From the NCBI GenBank assembly GCA_031082425.1, contig JAVHLB010000013.1, forward strand, positions 1 through 47,183: 47,183 bases of DNA. The letters run 5' to 3'. Position 1 is the first letter of the stretch, and each line of letters starts with the position of its first letter. Shown piece by piece: positions 15,921-25,160 of the stretch. Made by a program: the position numbers and the translations under genes. Origin of the DNA: Candidatus Edwardsbacteria bacterium. Its GTDB lineage: Bacteria > Edwardsbacteria > AC1 > EtOH8. The notes beneath the pieces were generated by a model. That model saw nothing but the letters and a program-made list of their open reading frames with translations. It was not told the origin of the DNA and ran no database searches.

Positions 15921-17032
15921 TTTCTGGCCGTTCTGACCACGTTCAACTGCTTCATGGTCTTTTCGGCATATTCCAGAATATCCTCTATATCGGTCTGGGC
16001 CTTGAGATATTCCAGATAATCCTTTACCGAATCCTCCGCCGTTCTACGGGGAGACCAACCCAGCTTTTTTATTTTAGCTATATCGGAACAGGTGTGCCTG
16101 GTGTCGCCCAGCCTGAATTCGCCGGGTATGTTGGGTTTTAAATGTTCCTTTCCGTGAACCTTGGCCACGATATCGGCAAATTCCCTGATGGTGTAGGGAT
16201 GGCCGCCGCCTATGCAATAGGCGTTATAATCCGCCCGGGGATCCTGCATGACCAGCAGATTGGCATCCACCACATCATGGATATTGACAAAATCCCTCCG
16301 CTGAAGGCCATCCTCGTAGATGGTGGGAGCTTTGTTGAAAAAGTAATGCAGGTTGAATATCCGGCAGGCCCCGCTGTAGGCATTATAAAAAGACTGGCGA
16401 GAGCCCTGGACGATCGAATAGCGCAAAGCTACCGATGGTATCTGGTATCTGCGCCCAAAGGCCAGGGTCATCAGCTCCTGGGAGTATTTGGAGATGGCAT
16501 AGGCATTGGGTGGACTGGCATGGGTCTCCGGGGTCCATTGCCACTCCATGGGCCGGCCGTCCTGGTCCCTCCATTCCCAATCCCCAACCTCCAACTGGGC
16601 CAGCGGTCTTTGGTAGGGCGCAACCAGAGAGCCGTCATTTTTTTTATACAATCCCTCGCCTTGGACAAATTGGGAAGAGGCCACCACCACTTTCTTCAGG
16701 GGCAGGCTTTTCTCCACGGCAATTTCGTAGATCAGTGCGGTGCTGACCGAATTCACCTGAAAGAAAGTTGAAAAATCGGGAAGATAATCCTGATAGGCGG
16801 CAAAATGGAACACATATTCGACTCCATCAAGCGCCCGGATCATGGTTTCCTTATCCCGCACATCGCCCAGCATGAATTCCGCCTTCGGATTCAGGTAATC
16901 CGGCTTGCCCTTGAGATGCACCGGCTTCTGGAGATTATCCAGGATCCTGACCCGATAGCCCTCGCTTACCAGCCGGTCCGCGGTATGGGAGCCGATAAAA
17001 CCGGCCCCGCCGGTTATTAAAACCAGGGGCAT
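15917..17032 (-). CDS. NAD-dependent nucleotide-sugar epimerase/dehydratase (SDR)
   Basis: A 371-residue extended short-chain dehydrogenase. The NAD(P)-binding motif is GGAGFIGSHTADRL (8-21). FHFAAYQDYLPDF and the Tyr/Lys pair in YAISKYSQE form the active site. The usual SSSxVYG segment is altered to VASSQFVQGEG, with no Tyr. The central part has an insertion (DWEWRDQDGRPMEWQW) that plain UDP-glucose 4-epimerases lack; dTDP-rhamnose 4-epimerase-like and related proteins have comparable ones. Sitting between hddA and hddC with ATGA coupling, it is a candidate for epimerising GDP-heptose, but this is inferred from context only. GGAG precedes the ATG. Confidence 0.85.
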   Translation of the reverse strand: MPLVLITGGAGFIGSHTADRLVSEGYRVRILDNLQKPVHLKGKPDYLNPKAEFMLGDVRDKETMIRALDGVEYVFHFAAYQDYLPDFSTFFQVNSVSTALIYEIAVEKSLPLKKVVVASSQFVQGEGLYKKNDGSLVAPYQRPLAQLEVGDWEWRDQDGRPMEWQWTPETHASPPNAYAISKYSQELMTLAFGRRYQIPSVALRYSIVQGSRQSFYNAYSGACRIFNLHYFFNKAPTIYEDGLQRRDFVNIHDVVDANLLVMQDPRADYNAYCIGGGHPYTIREFADIVAKVHGKEHLKPNIPGEFRLGDTRHTCSDIAKIKKLGWSPRRTAEDSVKDYLEYLKAQTDIEDILEYAEKTMKQLNVVRTARK

Positions 17033-17044
17033 AAGTTCTCCATT

Positions 17045-18034
17045 CTATTTCCAGTCATATCTCCGGTAATTGAAAATTATCCGGCTACCCTGGGGTTCCA
17101 GCATAAAAGGCATCTCCCGGAATTTCCTCATCGCCCGGTGCAGCCGGTCCTGTTTCTCCCGGGGGCAGTAGACCAGAAGGAAACCTCCTCCCCCGGCTCC
17201 GGAGATCTTGGCTCCGATGGCGCCGTTCTTCATGGCGGTCTCATGCATTTCCTCGATAACCGGGTTAGAGATATTTGAGGAAAGCTGCTTTTTATATATC
17301 CAGTTTCGGTCCAGGGTCTCACCCACGCAATCCAGGGTCCCTTTCAGGATGCAGTCGTGAACCTCGTGGGCCAAATGCTTTATCTTTCCCAGATGTTCCC
17401 GCTTGTGTCCGATGTTTTCCTTCTGTTCGGTCAGTATGGTGGAAGACTGGCGGTTGATATTGGTGTAGAATAGCAGCAGGTTTTCCCCCAATCTTCTTTT
17501 GACCTCATTGCCCACCTTGAGTTTTTCCACCAAAACCGTATCGTCCTTCTTGAATTTGAAGGAGGACAGCCCGCCATAGGCTGCGATATATTGATCCTGT
17601 TTTCCGATGGGACGCTTCAGGATGCCGACCTCGATCTCATAGGCCTGCTGGGCCAGGTCCTCGGCCGTTACCTGCACCCCGTTATACTGGTAGAAGCCGT
17701 TAAGCAGCCCGACGGTCAGGCTGCTGGAAGAGCCCAGTCCCGATCCCTCGGACGGAATATCGGCCATCATGGAGACCTCAAAACCCTTGTCCATGCCGGT
17801 TCTTTTTGCCGCCTCCCGGACCAGATCGTGCTGAATTTCGTTTATGTTCTCCACGATCTCCTTCTTGGTGTAGGAGACATATATCAGATCGTCAAAACGC
17901 TCCTTAACCACCACGAACACGTATTTGTCTATGGCGGTGCTTACCACAAATCCCTCATGATGTATATAATAGTCATAAAAATCCGTCCCGCCCCCGGAAA
18001 GGCTGACCCTTAAAGGTGTTTGTGATATTATCAT
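17045..18034 (-). CDS. hddA: D-glycero-alpha-D-manno-heptose 7-phosphate kinase (HddA)
   Basis: A 329-residue GHMP kinase that phosphorylates C1 of heptose 7-phosphate in the GDP-heptose branch. The opening ISQTPLRVSLSGGGTDFYDYY is the hallmark of the HddA/FKP-type subgroup. The ATP loop is PSEGSGLGSSSSLT (94-107). Motif 3 is IGAKISGAGGGGFLLVY. It lies 12 bases upstream of the epimerase in the heptose set (with gmhA, gmhB and hddC), which strengthens the substrate assignment. The ATG has no good Shine-Dalgarno. Confidence 0.93.
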   Translation of the reverse strand: MIISQTPLRVSLSGGGTDFYDYYIHHEGFVVSTAIDKYVFVVVKERFDDLIYVSYTKKEIVENINEIQHDLVREAAKRTGMDKGFEVSMMADIPSEGSGLGSSSSLTVGLLNGFYQYNGVQVTAEDLAQQAYEIEVGILKRPIGKQDQYIAAYGGLSSFKFKKDDTVLVEKLKVGNEVKRRLGENLLLFYTNINRQSSTILTEQKENIGHKREHLGKIKHLAHEVHDCILKGTLDCVGETLDRNWIYKKQLSSNISNPVIEEMHETAMKNGAIGAKISGAGGGGFLLVYCPREKQDRLHRAMRKFREMPFMLEPQGSRIIFNYRRYDWK

Positions 18035-18064
18035 AATCTTGATCCGTTTATATTTCTGGGTTGA

Positions 18065-19495
18065 TCATTTTGCCCCCCGGCTCATCAGGACCGCGGGAAT
18101 TGTCTTTATCAGTATTTTGATATCCAGCCACAGCGACCAGTTGTCAATATATGCCAGGTCCAGCCTGGCCCATTCGTTGAAATCAACGATATCATTGCGG
18201 CCCGACACCTGCCAGAGACAGGTCAAACCGGGCTTCACTGATAACTTCCTTCGGTGCCAAATATCGAACTCCCGGTATTCATATTGCAGCGGCGGCCGGG
18301 GGCCCACCAGGCTGAGGTCTCCCTTGAGCACGCTGAAAAGCTGGGGCAGCTCATCCAGGCTATATTTACGAAGGAAATGTCCGATGGGAATTATCCGGGG
18401 ATCGTTAGTTATCTTGAAAACCGGCCCCGACATTTCGTTCCGGTCCATCAGATTCTTCTTGAGCTCATCGGCGTTACGCACCATGGTCCGAAATTTCCAG
18501 CTTTTAATGGGTTTCCTCTTATAGCCCACCACATTCCAGCCATACAGCACCGGCCGGCCATCCTGTATCAGAATGATCAAAGCTATGACGGCATATAACG
18601 GCAGCAACAGGACTATCCCCGCCAGCGAAAGGATTATATCCATCAGCCTCTTAAACGCTAATTTCCATTCCGGCCGCTCGGCCAGATAAAGGCTGATCAC
18701 ATTAAGGCCGTATACGTTGTCGATGTGGACATTGCTGGCGTTCGAACCCAAAAAATCAGAGATCAATCGGATCGGGATCCCGGCCAGTTCGCATTTGTCA
18801 AAAACATCCCTAAGCTGGTCAAAGCTCTTGGTGGAACTAGTGACTATTACTTCTTCAGGGTTGTGGCTTTTTATGATCTCTTCTATATTCCGGTAATTAT
18901 CCAGGACCTTGATCCCGAAATACTCCTTTCCCACCCTGGCGTCGTCGGCCGTCAACAGTCCTATTATATCCAGCCCCCAGGCGTGGTGTTTCTTGGCATT
19001 TTCCGCCACCATCCGGGCCCGATGTCCGGTGCCAATAATTATTACCCTTTTCCGGTTATGGCCCCTCCTCCGGGCCAGGGCGGCCAAATAAAACAACATG
19101 GTTTTCTGGATGGCAAAATAAATCAGGGCCACCGCCAGGGATAGGATGAAAACGGTGCGGGGGATATCGCGGTAGCCCAGCATGTGCAGGAAAAAGAAAT
19201 CCACCAGAATGGCGAACCCCACCACTCTGATCACGATATTGTACTCGGTTTCCAGCGAAGTAAAACGCAGGTAGCTGTAGGCTTTCTGCCCGTCGAACAG
19301 GACCACATACAAAGCGCTGCAGAACAATACGCAATAGATATGTTCCGCGCCGACCGAGAAGGGCCGGGGGAAAAATTTCGGATCTTTGTCATACAGCAGG
19401 CCCCATAGCAGATATGAGGTGGCAAAACCGGCAATGCCGGTTAAAAAATCAACCAGCTGGGCGATCCTGCTATTTAATGATGAGCGCCAGATCAT
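18065..19495 (-). CDS. Undecaprenyl-phosphate sugar-1-phosphate transferase, second copy
   Basis: A 476-residue polyprenyl glycosylphosphotransferase of the same large architecture as the one at 10048-11463. It has N-terminal helices, a Rossmann-like middle (KRVIIIGTGHRARMV) and a C-terminal catalytic domain from KRLMDIILSL. That domain includes WKFRTMVRNA and SLDELPQLFSVLKGDLSLVGPRPPLQYE. The catalytic domain continues with SVKPGLTCLWQVSGRND, as in WbaP-type enzymes. It primes glycan synthesis on the inner membrane. Its ATG overlaps the stop of the upstream GT4 as ATGA. This gene is the last GC-rich one before the AT-rich cassette. Confidence 0.93.
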   Translation of the reverse strand: MIWRSSLNSRIAQLVDFLTGIAGFATSYLLWGLLYDKDPKFFPRPFSVGAEHIYCVLFCSALYVVLFDGQKAYSYLRFTSLETEYNIVIRVVGFAILVDFFFLHMLGYRDIPRTVFILSLAVALIYFAIQKTMLFYLAALARRRGHNRKRVIIIGTGHRARMVAENAKKHHAWGLDIIGLLTADDARVGKEYFGIKVLDNYRNIEEIIKSHNPEEVIVTSSTKSFDQLRDVFDKCELAGIPIRLISDFLGSNASNVHIDNVYGLNVISLYLAERPEWKLAFKRLMDIILSLAGIVLLLPLYAVIALIILIQDGRPVLYGWNVVGYKRKPIKSWKFRTMVRNADELKKNLMDRNEMSGPVFKITNDPRIIPIGHFLRKYSLDELPQLFSVLKGDLSLVGPRPPLQYEYREFDIWHRRKLSVKPGLTCLWQVSGRNDIVDFNEWARLDLAYIDNWSLWLDIKILIKTIPAVLMSRGAK

Positions 19496-20706
19496 TTATT
19501 ATCGTTTGCAAAGATTTTATTTTTATATGTATCGATAAATATTTTTTCAGAATATTCCCATTTCAGCTGCTCCTCTACACGTTTTTTCCCAAAAGCACCC
19601 ATTTCTAAACGCTTTTGGGGATCCTCCAGAAGCTGAATGATTTCTCTGGCAAATTTGCTTGTATCGTTATTATTAACATATATCGCCGCCCTGTCTGCAG
19701 AGATCTTTGATTCAGCCAAATCGAACGACACTATTGCCTTGCCGCAGCGCATGTAATCCATAATTTTATTCATGGTGTGAAATTCATTAAGACCGTTGGC
19801 CGGATCCGGCGCCAGACATAAATCTGAGGTAGATAAAATATCCAGCACCTCTTTATCAGGCAGGCGTCCTGGCAGATCAACACAATCTGTCAAATTTAAA
19901 TTTTTGACCAAGGCACAATGTTTATGATACTCATCGCCGTAGCCAATAAGTATGAACAGTATATCTTTCTTTTGATGTTCGTTGATTATCTTATCTGCGG
20001 CATATATAATATTTTCCACGCCGTCTGTCTGCCCCATTACTCCCAGATAAGCAGCCAGGTATTTTTTCCCTTTTTTTAATTCATGCTTCGGAGAGACCGG
20101 AATAAAAGCATTATCCGGACCATTGCGGACAATTGTTATTCTCTCGTCGGATATTTTGCCCCGTTTTTGGGCAATCTCCCTCAAAGATTGATTGGTGGAG
20201 ATCACATGGTAAGATACAAAAAAGGTCATCCTTTCCAGCATCAAAAGTAGTTTGTACATTAGTCCGTTTTTCCCCCGGCCGAATTTATAGGTATAGGTTT
20301 CAGGACTGAGATCGTGATGATCAAAAACAAATTTGAACCCCAATACCTTGCCAAGCCACCCCAACGGGAAAAATATCTCCGGCGGGTTGGCCACATGGAT
20401 TGCATCAACTTTGTGCTTAAGATTGATTTTTATCAATAAAAACAACGTTGAGCTAAAGGCCCTGAGATATTCATTGACGTATCCCGTCTTGGAATTTTGA
20501 GTCAGAGGTATATTATATCTATGTATATCTATACCCTCAATAACCTCAAAACTTTTTATGTCGCTCCTCAATCCTTTGGGACATATCACGCTGACCTTAT
20601 AACCGTTTCGACTAAGCGCCCGGGCTTCCCGCCATACCCGCCGATCGAACGGTACTGAAAGGTTTTCGACTATAAAAAGAACGTGCCGCTTACCAACAGA
20701 GGCCAT
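19492..20706 (-). CDS. Glycosyltransferase family 4
   Basis: A 404-residue GT-B glycosyltransferase. The N-terminus reads HVLFIVENLSVPFDRRVWREARAL, the usual opening of WbuB-like GT4 enzymes. The donor domain has KKYLAAYLGVMGQTDGVENIIYA, GYGDEY and the DLCLAPDPANGLNEFHTMNKIMDYM stretch in the EX7E region. It is predicted to add a sugar (family options include GlcNAc- or FucNAc-type donors) to the lipid-linked intermediate. It overlaps the GDP-mannose dehydrogenase by 17 bases and the second sugar-1-P transferase by four. It marks the left edge of the AT-rich section. Confidence 0.9.
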   Translation of the reverse strand: MASVGKRHVLFIVENLSVPFDRRVWREARALSRNGYKVSVICPKGLRSDIKSFEVIEGIDIHRYNIPLTQNSKTGYVNEYLRAFSSTLFLLIKINLKHKVDAIHVANPPEIFFPLGWLGKVLGFKFVFDHHDLSPETYTYKFGRGKNGLMYKLLLMLERMTFFVSYHVISTNQSLREIAQKRGKISDERITIVRNGPDNAFIPVSPKHELKKGKKYLAAYLGVMGQTDGVENIIYAADKIINEHQKKDILFILIGYGDEYHKHCALVKNLNLTDCVDLPGRLPDKEVLDILSTSDLCLAPDPANGLNEFHTMNKIMDYMRCGKAIVSFDLAESKISADRAAIYVNNNDTSKFAREIIQLLEDPQKRLEMGAFGKKRVEEQLKWEYSEKIFIDTYKNKIFANDNK

Positions 20707-21997
20707 GATAATCTTTCTTGCTTAACAACCTTTCATCAAGCCGGATCAGATCAATGATGATTTTCCCTGTGGAACATAATAACTTATCAACAAAATCACT
20801 CTCTTTTGTAGTGACCACTATCACCTGGCTAAAATCAATAAGCTCTTCCAAGCTGTCGCACATCAGTTTCGCTAAATGAGGGATGTGTTTTTCGATATAT
20901 TCCTTGTTGGTCCCGGTAAGATGGGCTATTCGGACGTTTTTATCGTATATTTTGATCGTATATCCCTTGCCGAGCAATGATTCAATCACTCCCACCGCCG
21001 GACTGTTGCGCAGATCATCGGTACCTTGCTTAAAGCTAAATCCCAAAAACCCGATTTTCTTTGCTTTTTGATCCAATATGAGTTTAATGCCGGCTTCTAT
21101 TTGCAATTGGTTGGTTTTGTCTATGCTCTGAAGAATCGGTGCCTGAATATAAAGGTCATGGGCCAAGGTTTGAAGTCCTTTTAAATCCTTTGGCAGACAA
21201 GAACCACCGTACGCAAAGCCTGGTTTGAAATAATACGGCGATATGTTCAATTGGCGATCTTTCGAAAATATCTCCATAACCTTATGTGAGTCTATCTCCA
21301 ATTTCTTGCATATATTGCCAATTTCGTTGGCAAAGCCGATCTTAAGGGCATGATAACTGTTATTAATGTACTTTATTATCTCGGCAGTTTTAATGTCGGT
21401 AATTATCAATTCCCCGGGCAATCCTTGATAAATCAAGGATAACTTCTGGGCTGATTCCAAGTCATTTGAACCTATAAGAGTCAGGGGAGGGTTATAATAA
21501 TCATGAACGGCCGTCCCTTCCCTTAAAAACTCCGGATTTGATAAAACAGAAAAACCAACCCCCCTCTTTTTTCCAGAGACCCTTTCCACCTCTTCGGCAA
21601 GTTTATCAATAGTTCCCGGCATTACTGTTGACCTTACGGCCACAATATATTCATCCTGTTTATCCCGAAGTGCCAGGCCGATCTGGCCGGCCACCTTCAT
21701 TACGTATTCCAAATTCAGGTGTCCGTTGGCTGATGATGGTGTGCCCACGCAAATTATAGCAATGTCGCTGCCGGCAACGGCAACATTAAAGTCCATGGTG
21801 CCCCTGACCCTGCCGGCTTGATATTGTTCGGCTATTATCCTATCAATGTCCTTTTCCACTATTGTAGCTTTGCCGGCGTTGATCTGCTCAACTTTTGTCG
21901 GGCTGACATCTACCCCAATGATATCATGCCCCCGCTGAGCCAGGCATCCTAAGCTCACACAGCCCACATACCCCAGTCCGAATATTGCTATTTTCAT
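20690..21997 (-). CDS. algD: GDP-mannose 6-dehydrogenase
   Basis: A 435-residue NAD-dependent four-electron dehydrogenase that makes GDP-D-mannuronate from GDP-mannose. GLGYVG (7-12) starts the NAD fold. NPEFLRE (154-160), the KY of EIIKY (209-210) and the catalytic Cys267 in GGSCLPKD follow. I assign it to the AlgD branch rather than to UDP-glucose dehydrogenase. From memory of Pseudomonas AlgD (436 residues), the matches include IDLINQGK-like VEQINAGK, TNKEYIEKHIPH, LGFSFKQGTDDLRNSP and the C-terminal G-x-CW ending. It overlaps the asnB-like stop by one base (TAATG), suggesting coupled production of a uronate donor and an amidotransferase. Confidence 0.9.
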   Translation of the reverse strand: MKIAIFGLGYVGCVSLGCLAQRGHDIIGVDVSPTKVEQINAGKATIVEKDIDRIIAEQYQAGRVRGTMDFNVAVAGSDIAIICVGTPSSANGHLNLEYVMKVAGQIGLALRDKQDEYIVAVRSTVMPGTIDKLAEEVERVSGKKRGVGFSVLSNPEFLREGTAVHDYYNPPLTLIGSNDLESAQKLSLIYQGLPGELIITDIKTAEIIKYINNSYHALKIGFANEIGNICKKLEIDSHKVMEIFSKDRQLNISPYYFKPGFAYGGSCLPKDLKGLQTLAHDLYIQAPILQSIDKTNQLQIEAGIKLILDQKAKKIGFLGFSFKQGTDDLRNSPAVGVIESLLGKGYTIKIYDKNVRIAHLTGTNKEYIEKHIPHLAKLMCDSLEELIDFSQVIVVTTKESDFVDKLLCSTGKIIIDLIRLDERLLSKKDYHGLCW

Positions 21998-23892
21998 TAG
22001 CTCACCAAATCAATTTTCTTGTTTTCAAAAAATGTCTTATGCCAGATCTCGAACGACAGTAACATGAAGATATGCCTTTGATAATTATGGCGCCGTTTGA
22101 TATGGCTGTCTATAAGACCATTGATATAATCCAGATTGAAATATTGCCGGCAGGCCGAATCGGGAAGGGCGAACAGCCGTTTGGCCGTATCGGACAGGCC
22201 CGATTGCAGCCACTGGTCCATGGGGGTGGCAAACCCGCGTTTCTTTCTGTTTATGATCTCCCCGGGCAGCCATTTCCCGGCAGCTTTTTTATGGATGTAT
22301 TTTCCGGTTCTGCCCCGGAGTTTAAGGTTTACCGGCAGCGATTCCAGAAAGTCCATCAGCTCCAGATCCAGATACGGCACCCGCATCTCTAGGGAATTGG
22401 CCATGGCCATCTTGTCGTTGAAGAGCAGCAGATCGTCGGAAAGGTTCATCCGGGCGTCGATGTACAGCAGTTTGGAAAGAGGATCGCCTAATGATGATGT
22501 TCGGCCGTAGAGATCCGCCATCAAGGTTCGGGCGGAATCTGCCCGTGCCGCGGCAGGCGGTTCCCGGACCAGAGAAATCTTTTGCTCCGGGGTAAAAATG
22601 GTGTGCGCCGCTAAAAACCGGTCCAGCTCGTCGTCAAACCCCCCGGCATATATTGTTCTTTTGGCCCTTTCGTTGCGGGGCAAACTAGCGATCAGGCTTT
22701 TTACCAGCCCGTTCTTCCAGAGCCGGGGATACTTGAGAATCAGGCTGATGCCAAAATATCTGGGATATCCGGCCATCGGCTCGTCGGCCCCCTGCCCGGC
22801 CAGCACCACCTTCAGGTCCCGGGCCGCCAGTTTTGACACATAATACAGGGCCGGAATGGTGGTCTCGGCCACCGGCTCCTCGACATAATAAAATGAACGG
22901 GCAAAAAAATCCAGATAATCTTTCTTCTCCAGCAGCATTTCGTGGTGTTCCGATCCTATCCATCGGGCGGTTTCCCGGGCATCATCCAACTCGTTGTGAT
23001 CCCCTTTTCCCCTGAAGCCTATGGAGAAGGTCTTTAGTTTGCCGTCATGGTTCTTCTGCATCAGGGTGCCGAGCACCGCCGAATCAACCCCTCCGCTGAG
23101 AAACAGACCCACCGGGACATCGCTGATCATCTGCCGTTTGACGGCATTCTCCAGCAACTCCTGGTACCTGGCTACGGCGTCGCTTTCTTTTATGGTCCGG
23201 TCGGTCTTGGGGGCTTTATTGTCGAACCGGAACTGCCAGGGTTCTCGACCCGGCATTATCTTGAGGCCGTGCCCCGGCGACAGCTTGTTTATGCCCCGGA
23301 TCAGGGTCTGGGGCGAGGGGCTGTACCTGAAAGTCAGGTAATTATCCAGCGCCTGGAGGTCGATGTTCCTGGTAAAAGTCTTATCCTGAAGAATGGCCTT
23401 GATCTCCGAGCCGAACGATATTCTCTGGCCGTCGTCATGATAATACAGGGGTTTGACCCCGAACTTGTCCCGGGCCAGCAGCAGGCTGCGCTCTTTTTTG
23501 TCGTAGATGGCCAAGGCAAAGATCCCGTTCAACCTCTCCAGGGCCTTCTCCCGGTATGCCTGATAAAGGTATATTATCACCTCGGTGTCGGAGGTGGTTT
23601 TGAACCGAAATCCCCCGGCTGTCAGCTCCTTTTTAAGTTCCGGGAAATTATATATCTCGCCGTTGAATACTATCCAGATGTTTTTGTCCGCGCTGGACAT
23701 CGGCTGGGCCCCGGTGGCCAGATCTATGATGCTCAAGCGGCGGTGTCCCAGCCCTATCCGGGCGTCATTGTCAAAGAACATCCCCTGGTCGTCCGGGCCG
23801 CGATGGGCTATCGAGGCGCACATCCGGTTCAATGATTCCGGATCGATCGGCCGGTCCGAATTGTAGTTGAAAACGCCGGTTATGCCGCACAT
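21997..23892 (-). CDS. asnB: Asparagine-synthase-like glutamine amidotransferase
   Basis: A 631-residue two-domain enzyme. The N-terminal class II glutaminase domain begins with the nucleophile Cys2 (MCGITGVF) and has the family segments SIAHRGPDDQG, LGHRRLSIIDL and FNGEIYNF. The C-terminal synthetase domain has the PP-loop FLSGGVDSAVLG. The fold uses glutamine-derived ammonia and ATP to amidate a carboxylate. In polysaccharide loci, paralogues such as Pseudomonas WbpS convert uronic acids to uronamides, and direct coupling to GDP-mannose dehydrogenase favours that role here. True asparagine synthesis remains possible. It is GC-richer than the genes around it. Confidence 0.93.
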   Translation of the reverse strand: MCGITGVFNYNSDRPIDPESLNRMCASIAHRGPDDQGMFFDNDARIGLGHRRLSIIDLATGAQPMSSADKNIWIVFNGEIYNFPELKKELTAGGFRFKTTSDTEVIIYLYQAYREKALERLNGIFALAIYDKKERSLLLARDKFGVKPLYYHDDGQRISFGSEIKAILQDKTFTRNIDLQALDNYLTFRYSPSPQTLIRGINKLSPGHGLKIMPGREPWQFRFDNKAPKTDRTIKESDAVARYQELLENAVKRQMISDVPVGLFLSGGVDSAVLGTLMQKNHDGKLKTFSIGFRGKGDHNELDDARETARWIGSEHHEMLLEKKDYLDFFARSFYYVEEPVAETTIPALYYVSKLAARDLKVVLAGQGADEPMAGYPRYFGISLILKYPRLWKNGLVKSLIASLPRNERAKRTIYAGGFDDELDRFLAAHTIFTPEQKISLVREPPAAARADSARTLMADLYGRTSSLGDPLSKLLYIDARMNLSDDLLLFNDKMAMANSLEMRVPYLDLELMDFLESLPVNLKLRGRTGKYIHKKAAGKWLPGEIINRKKRGFATPMDQWLQSGLSDTAKRLFALPDSACRQYFNLDYINGLIDSHIKRRHNYQRHIFMLLSFEIWHKTFFENKKIDLVS

Positions 23893-24405
23893 TTACTTGC
23901 GCCTCTTGATCAGCCTAGCCGGGTTTCCGCCGACTATGGCATAGGGTTCGACATCCTTGGTCACCACCGCCCCGGCAGCGACAATTGCCCCTCTCCCGAT
24001 CCTGACCCCGGGCAGGATGATCGCCTGGGCCCCTATCCAGACATCGTCTTCGATCACCGTCTGGGGATAAAAACGGATCCCTTGCTCGAGCATTGGTACC
24101 TCCGTTTGCTCTGTATGGTGTCCGTAATTCAGGATCATTGATCTCGGGGCAATCATAACATTGCTGCCAATTTTAACATTGCGGATCCAGCAGTCTTCAT
24201 TTATCTGGGTATGATCGCCGATCTCAATATCCCGGCCATTGCCGAAAAACACCCTTGGCTCTACCGTTACCTTATGTCCAAATGCTCTGAGAAACCCTCC
24301 CAAGGCTCCGCATCTAATGAAAACAAATGCTTTTCCCATTGGAACATTACTGCCCGGCAGTTTGCTGGCGATCAAATAATAAACTATAGCTGATATTATT
24401 TTCAT
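23893..24405 (-). CDS. Hexapeptide-repeat acyltransferase
   Basis: A 170-residue left-handed beta-helix (LbH) acyltransferase of the WcaF/maltose-acetyltransferase type. It transfers acetyl (or another acyl) from CoA to a sugar hydroxyl. Hexapeptide turns are visible as IEIGDHTQINEDCWIRNVKI, VMIAPRSMI, and VWIGAQAIILPGVRIGRGAIVAAGAVV. The catalytic His is probably in the NYGHHTE stretch. It abuts the asnB-like gene with no spacing and overlaps the methyltransferase by four bases. It would O-acetylate the polysaccharide or a precursor. Confidence 0.9.
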   Translation of the reverse strand: MKIISAIVYYLIASKLPGSNVPMGKAFVFIRCGALGGFLRAFGHKVTVEPRVFFGNGRDIEIGDHTQINEDCWIRNVKIGSNVMIAPRSMILNYGHHTEQTEVPMLEQGIRFYPQTVIEDDVWIGAQAIILPGVRIGRGAIVAAGAVVTKDVEPYAIVGGNPARLIKRRK

Positions 24406-25154
24406 TTTTTAGCTTTGACAAATATTTTATACCCGGTTTTCCCCGGTTTTCTTTCTGCAAATAGAATGAACGGGTAAAATAACGGCGACAATAACAGCGA
24501 AAACCCTCCCATTTTCTCGATCATCTTTTCCCAATATACAGCAATTGGCGAGCACATGATGTGGTTTATTTCAATATTTTTGAACCCGGCCGCTGACAAT
24601 TTATTCATCATCTCGTCTGCGGAATACAATTGGTTACAGTAATTATTGGCGATGTGCCATTTTCTGAATGCGGCTGATACGTAAGGCGAATCAAGGCTGT
24701 CAACGGTGGCCAGCAACATACCTCCTTGTTTTAAGACCCGATAGAACTCCTTGAAAGCCTTGCCATCATCATATAGGTGTTCAAAAACGCATACGCTGGT
24801 AATGGTTTGACAATAATTATCCTTAAACGGCAGTTCTTCCGCCGGGCAGCAGATAAAGCTCCGGTTCTCTGTTTCATTTTTATTGGCTTTTTCCCAATCT
24901 GGTCCGTAGGGTTCTATTCCGATTACTTTGCCGGAATATTTGCCGAAATAACACGTCCAATACCCGTCTCCGCAGCCAACATCAACAAGTATGTCATTAT
25001 TGCTTTTTGCTAAATTCTTTACGATACTGAATATTTCTATCCTTCGGCCGGGATTCAGCATTTTCGACAGGGTTAGCAAAAATCCCAGTTTCTTCAGCTG
25101 ATTAATGGCTTTACGATAAACGCTGCTATTGGGCGTTGATAATACTGCCGTCAT
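24402..25154 (-). CDS. SAM-dependent class I methyltransferase
   Basis: A 250-residue methyltransferase. The SAM-binding motif I is VDVGCGDGYWTCYFG, with the acidic motif II GIEPYGPDW. The later ITSVCVFEHLYDDGKAFKEF segment and VLKQGGMLLATVDS complete a UbiE/COQ5-type core. The hydrophobic C-terminus (FSLLLSPLFYPFILF) suggests membrane contact. Placed within the sugar-modification block it probably methylates a sugar hydroxyl or a lipid-linked intermediate. The gene is AT-rich. Substrate unknown. Confidence 0.88.
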   Translation of the reverse strand: MTAVLSTPNSSVYRKAINQLKKLGFLLTLSKMLNPGRRIEIFSIVKNLAKSNNDILVDVGCGDGYWTCYFGKYSGKVIGIEPYGPDWEKANKNETENRSFICCPAEELPFKDNYCQTITSVCVFEHLYDDGKAFKEFYRVLKQGGMLLATVDSLDSPYVSAAFRKWHIANNYCNQLYSADEMMNKLSAAGFKNIEINHIMCSPIAVYWEKMIEKMGGFSLLLSPLFYPFILFAERKPGKTGYKIFVKAKK

Positions 25155-25160
25155 TTTAGA

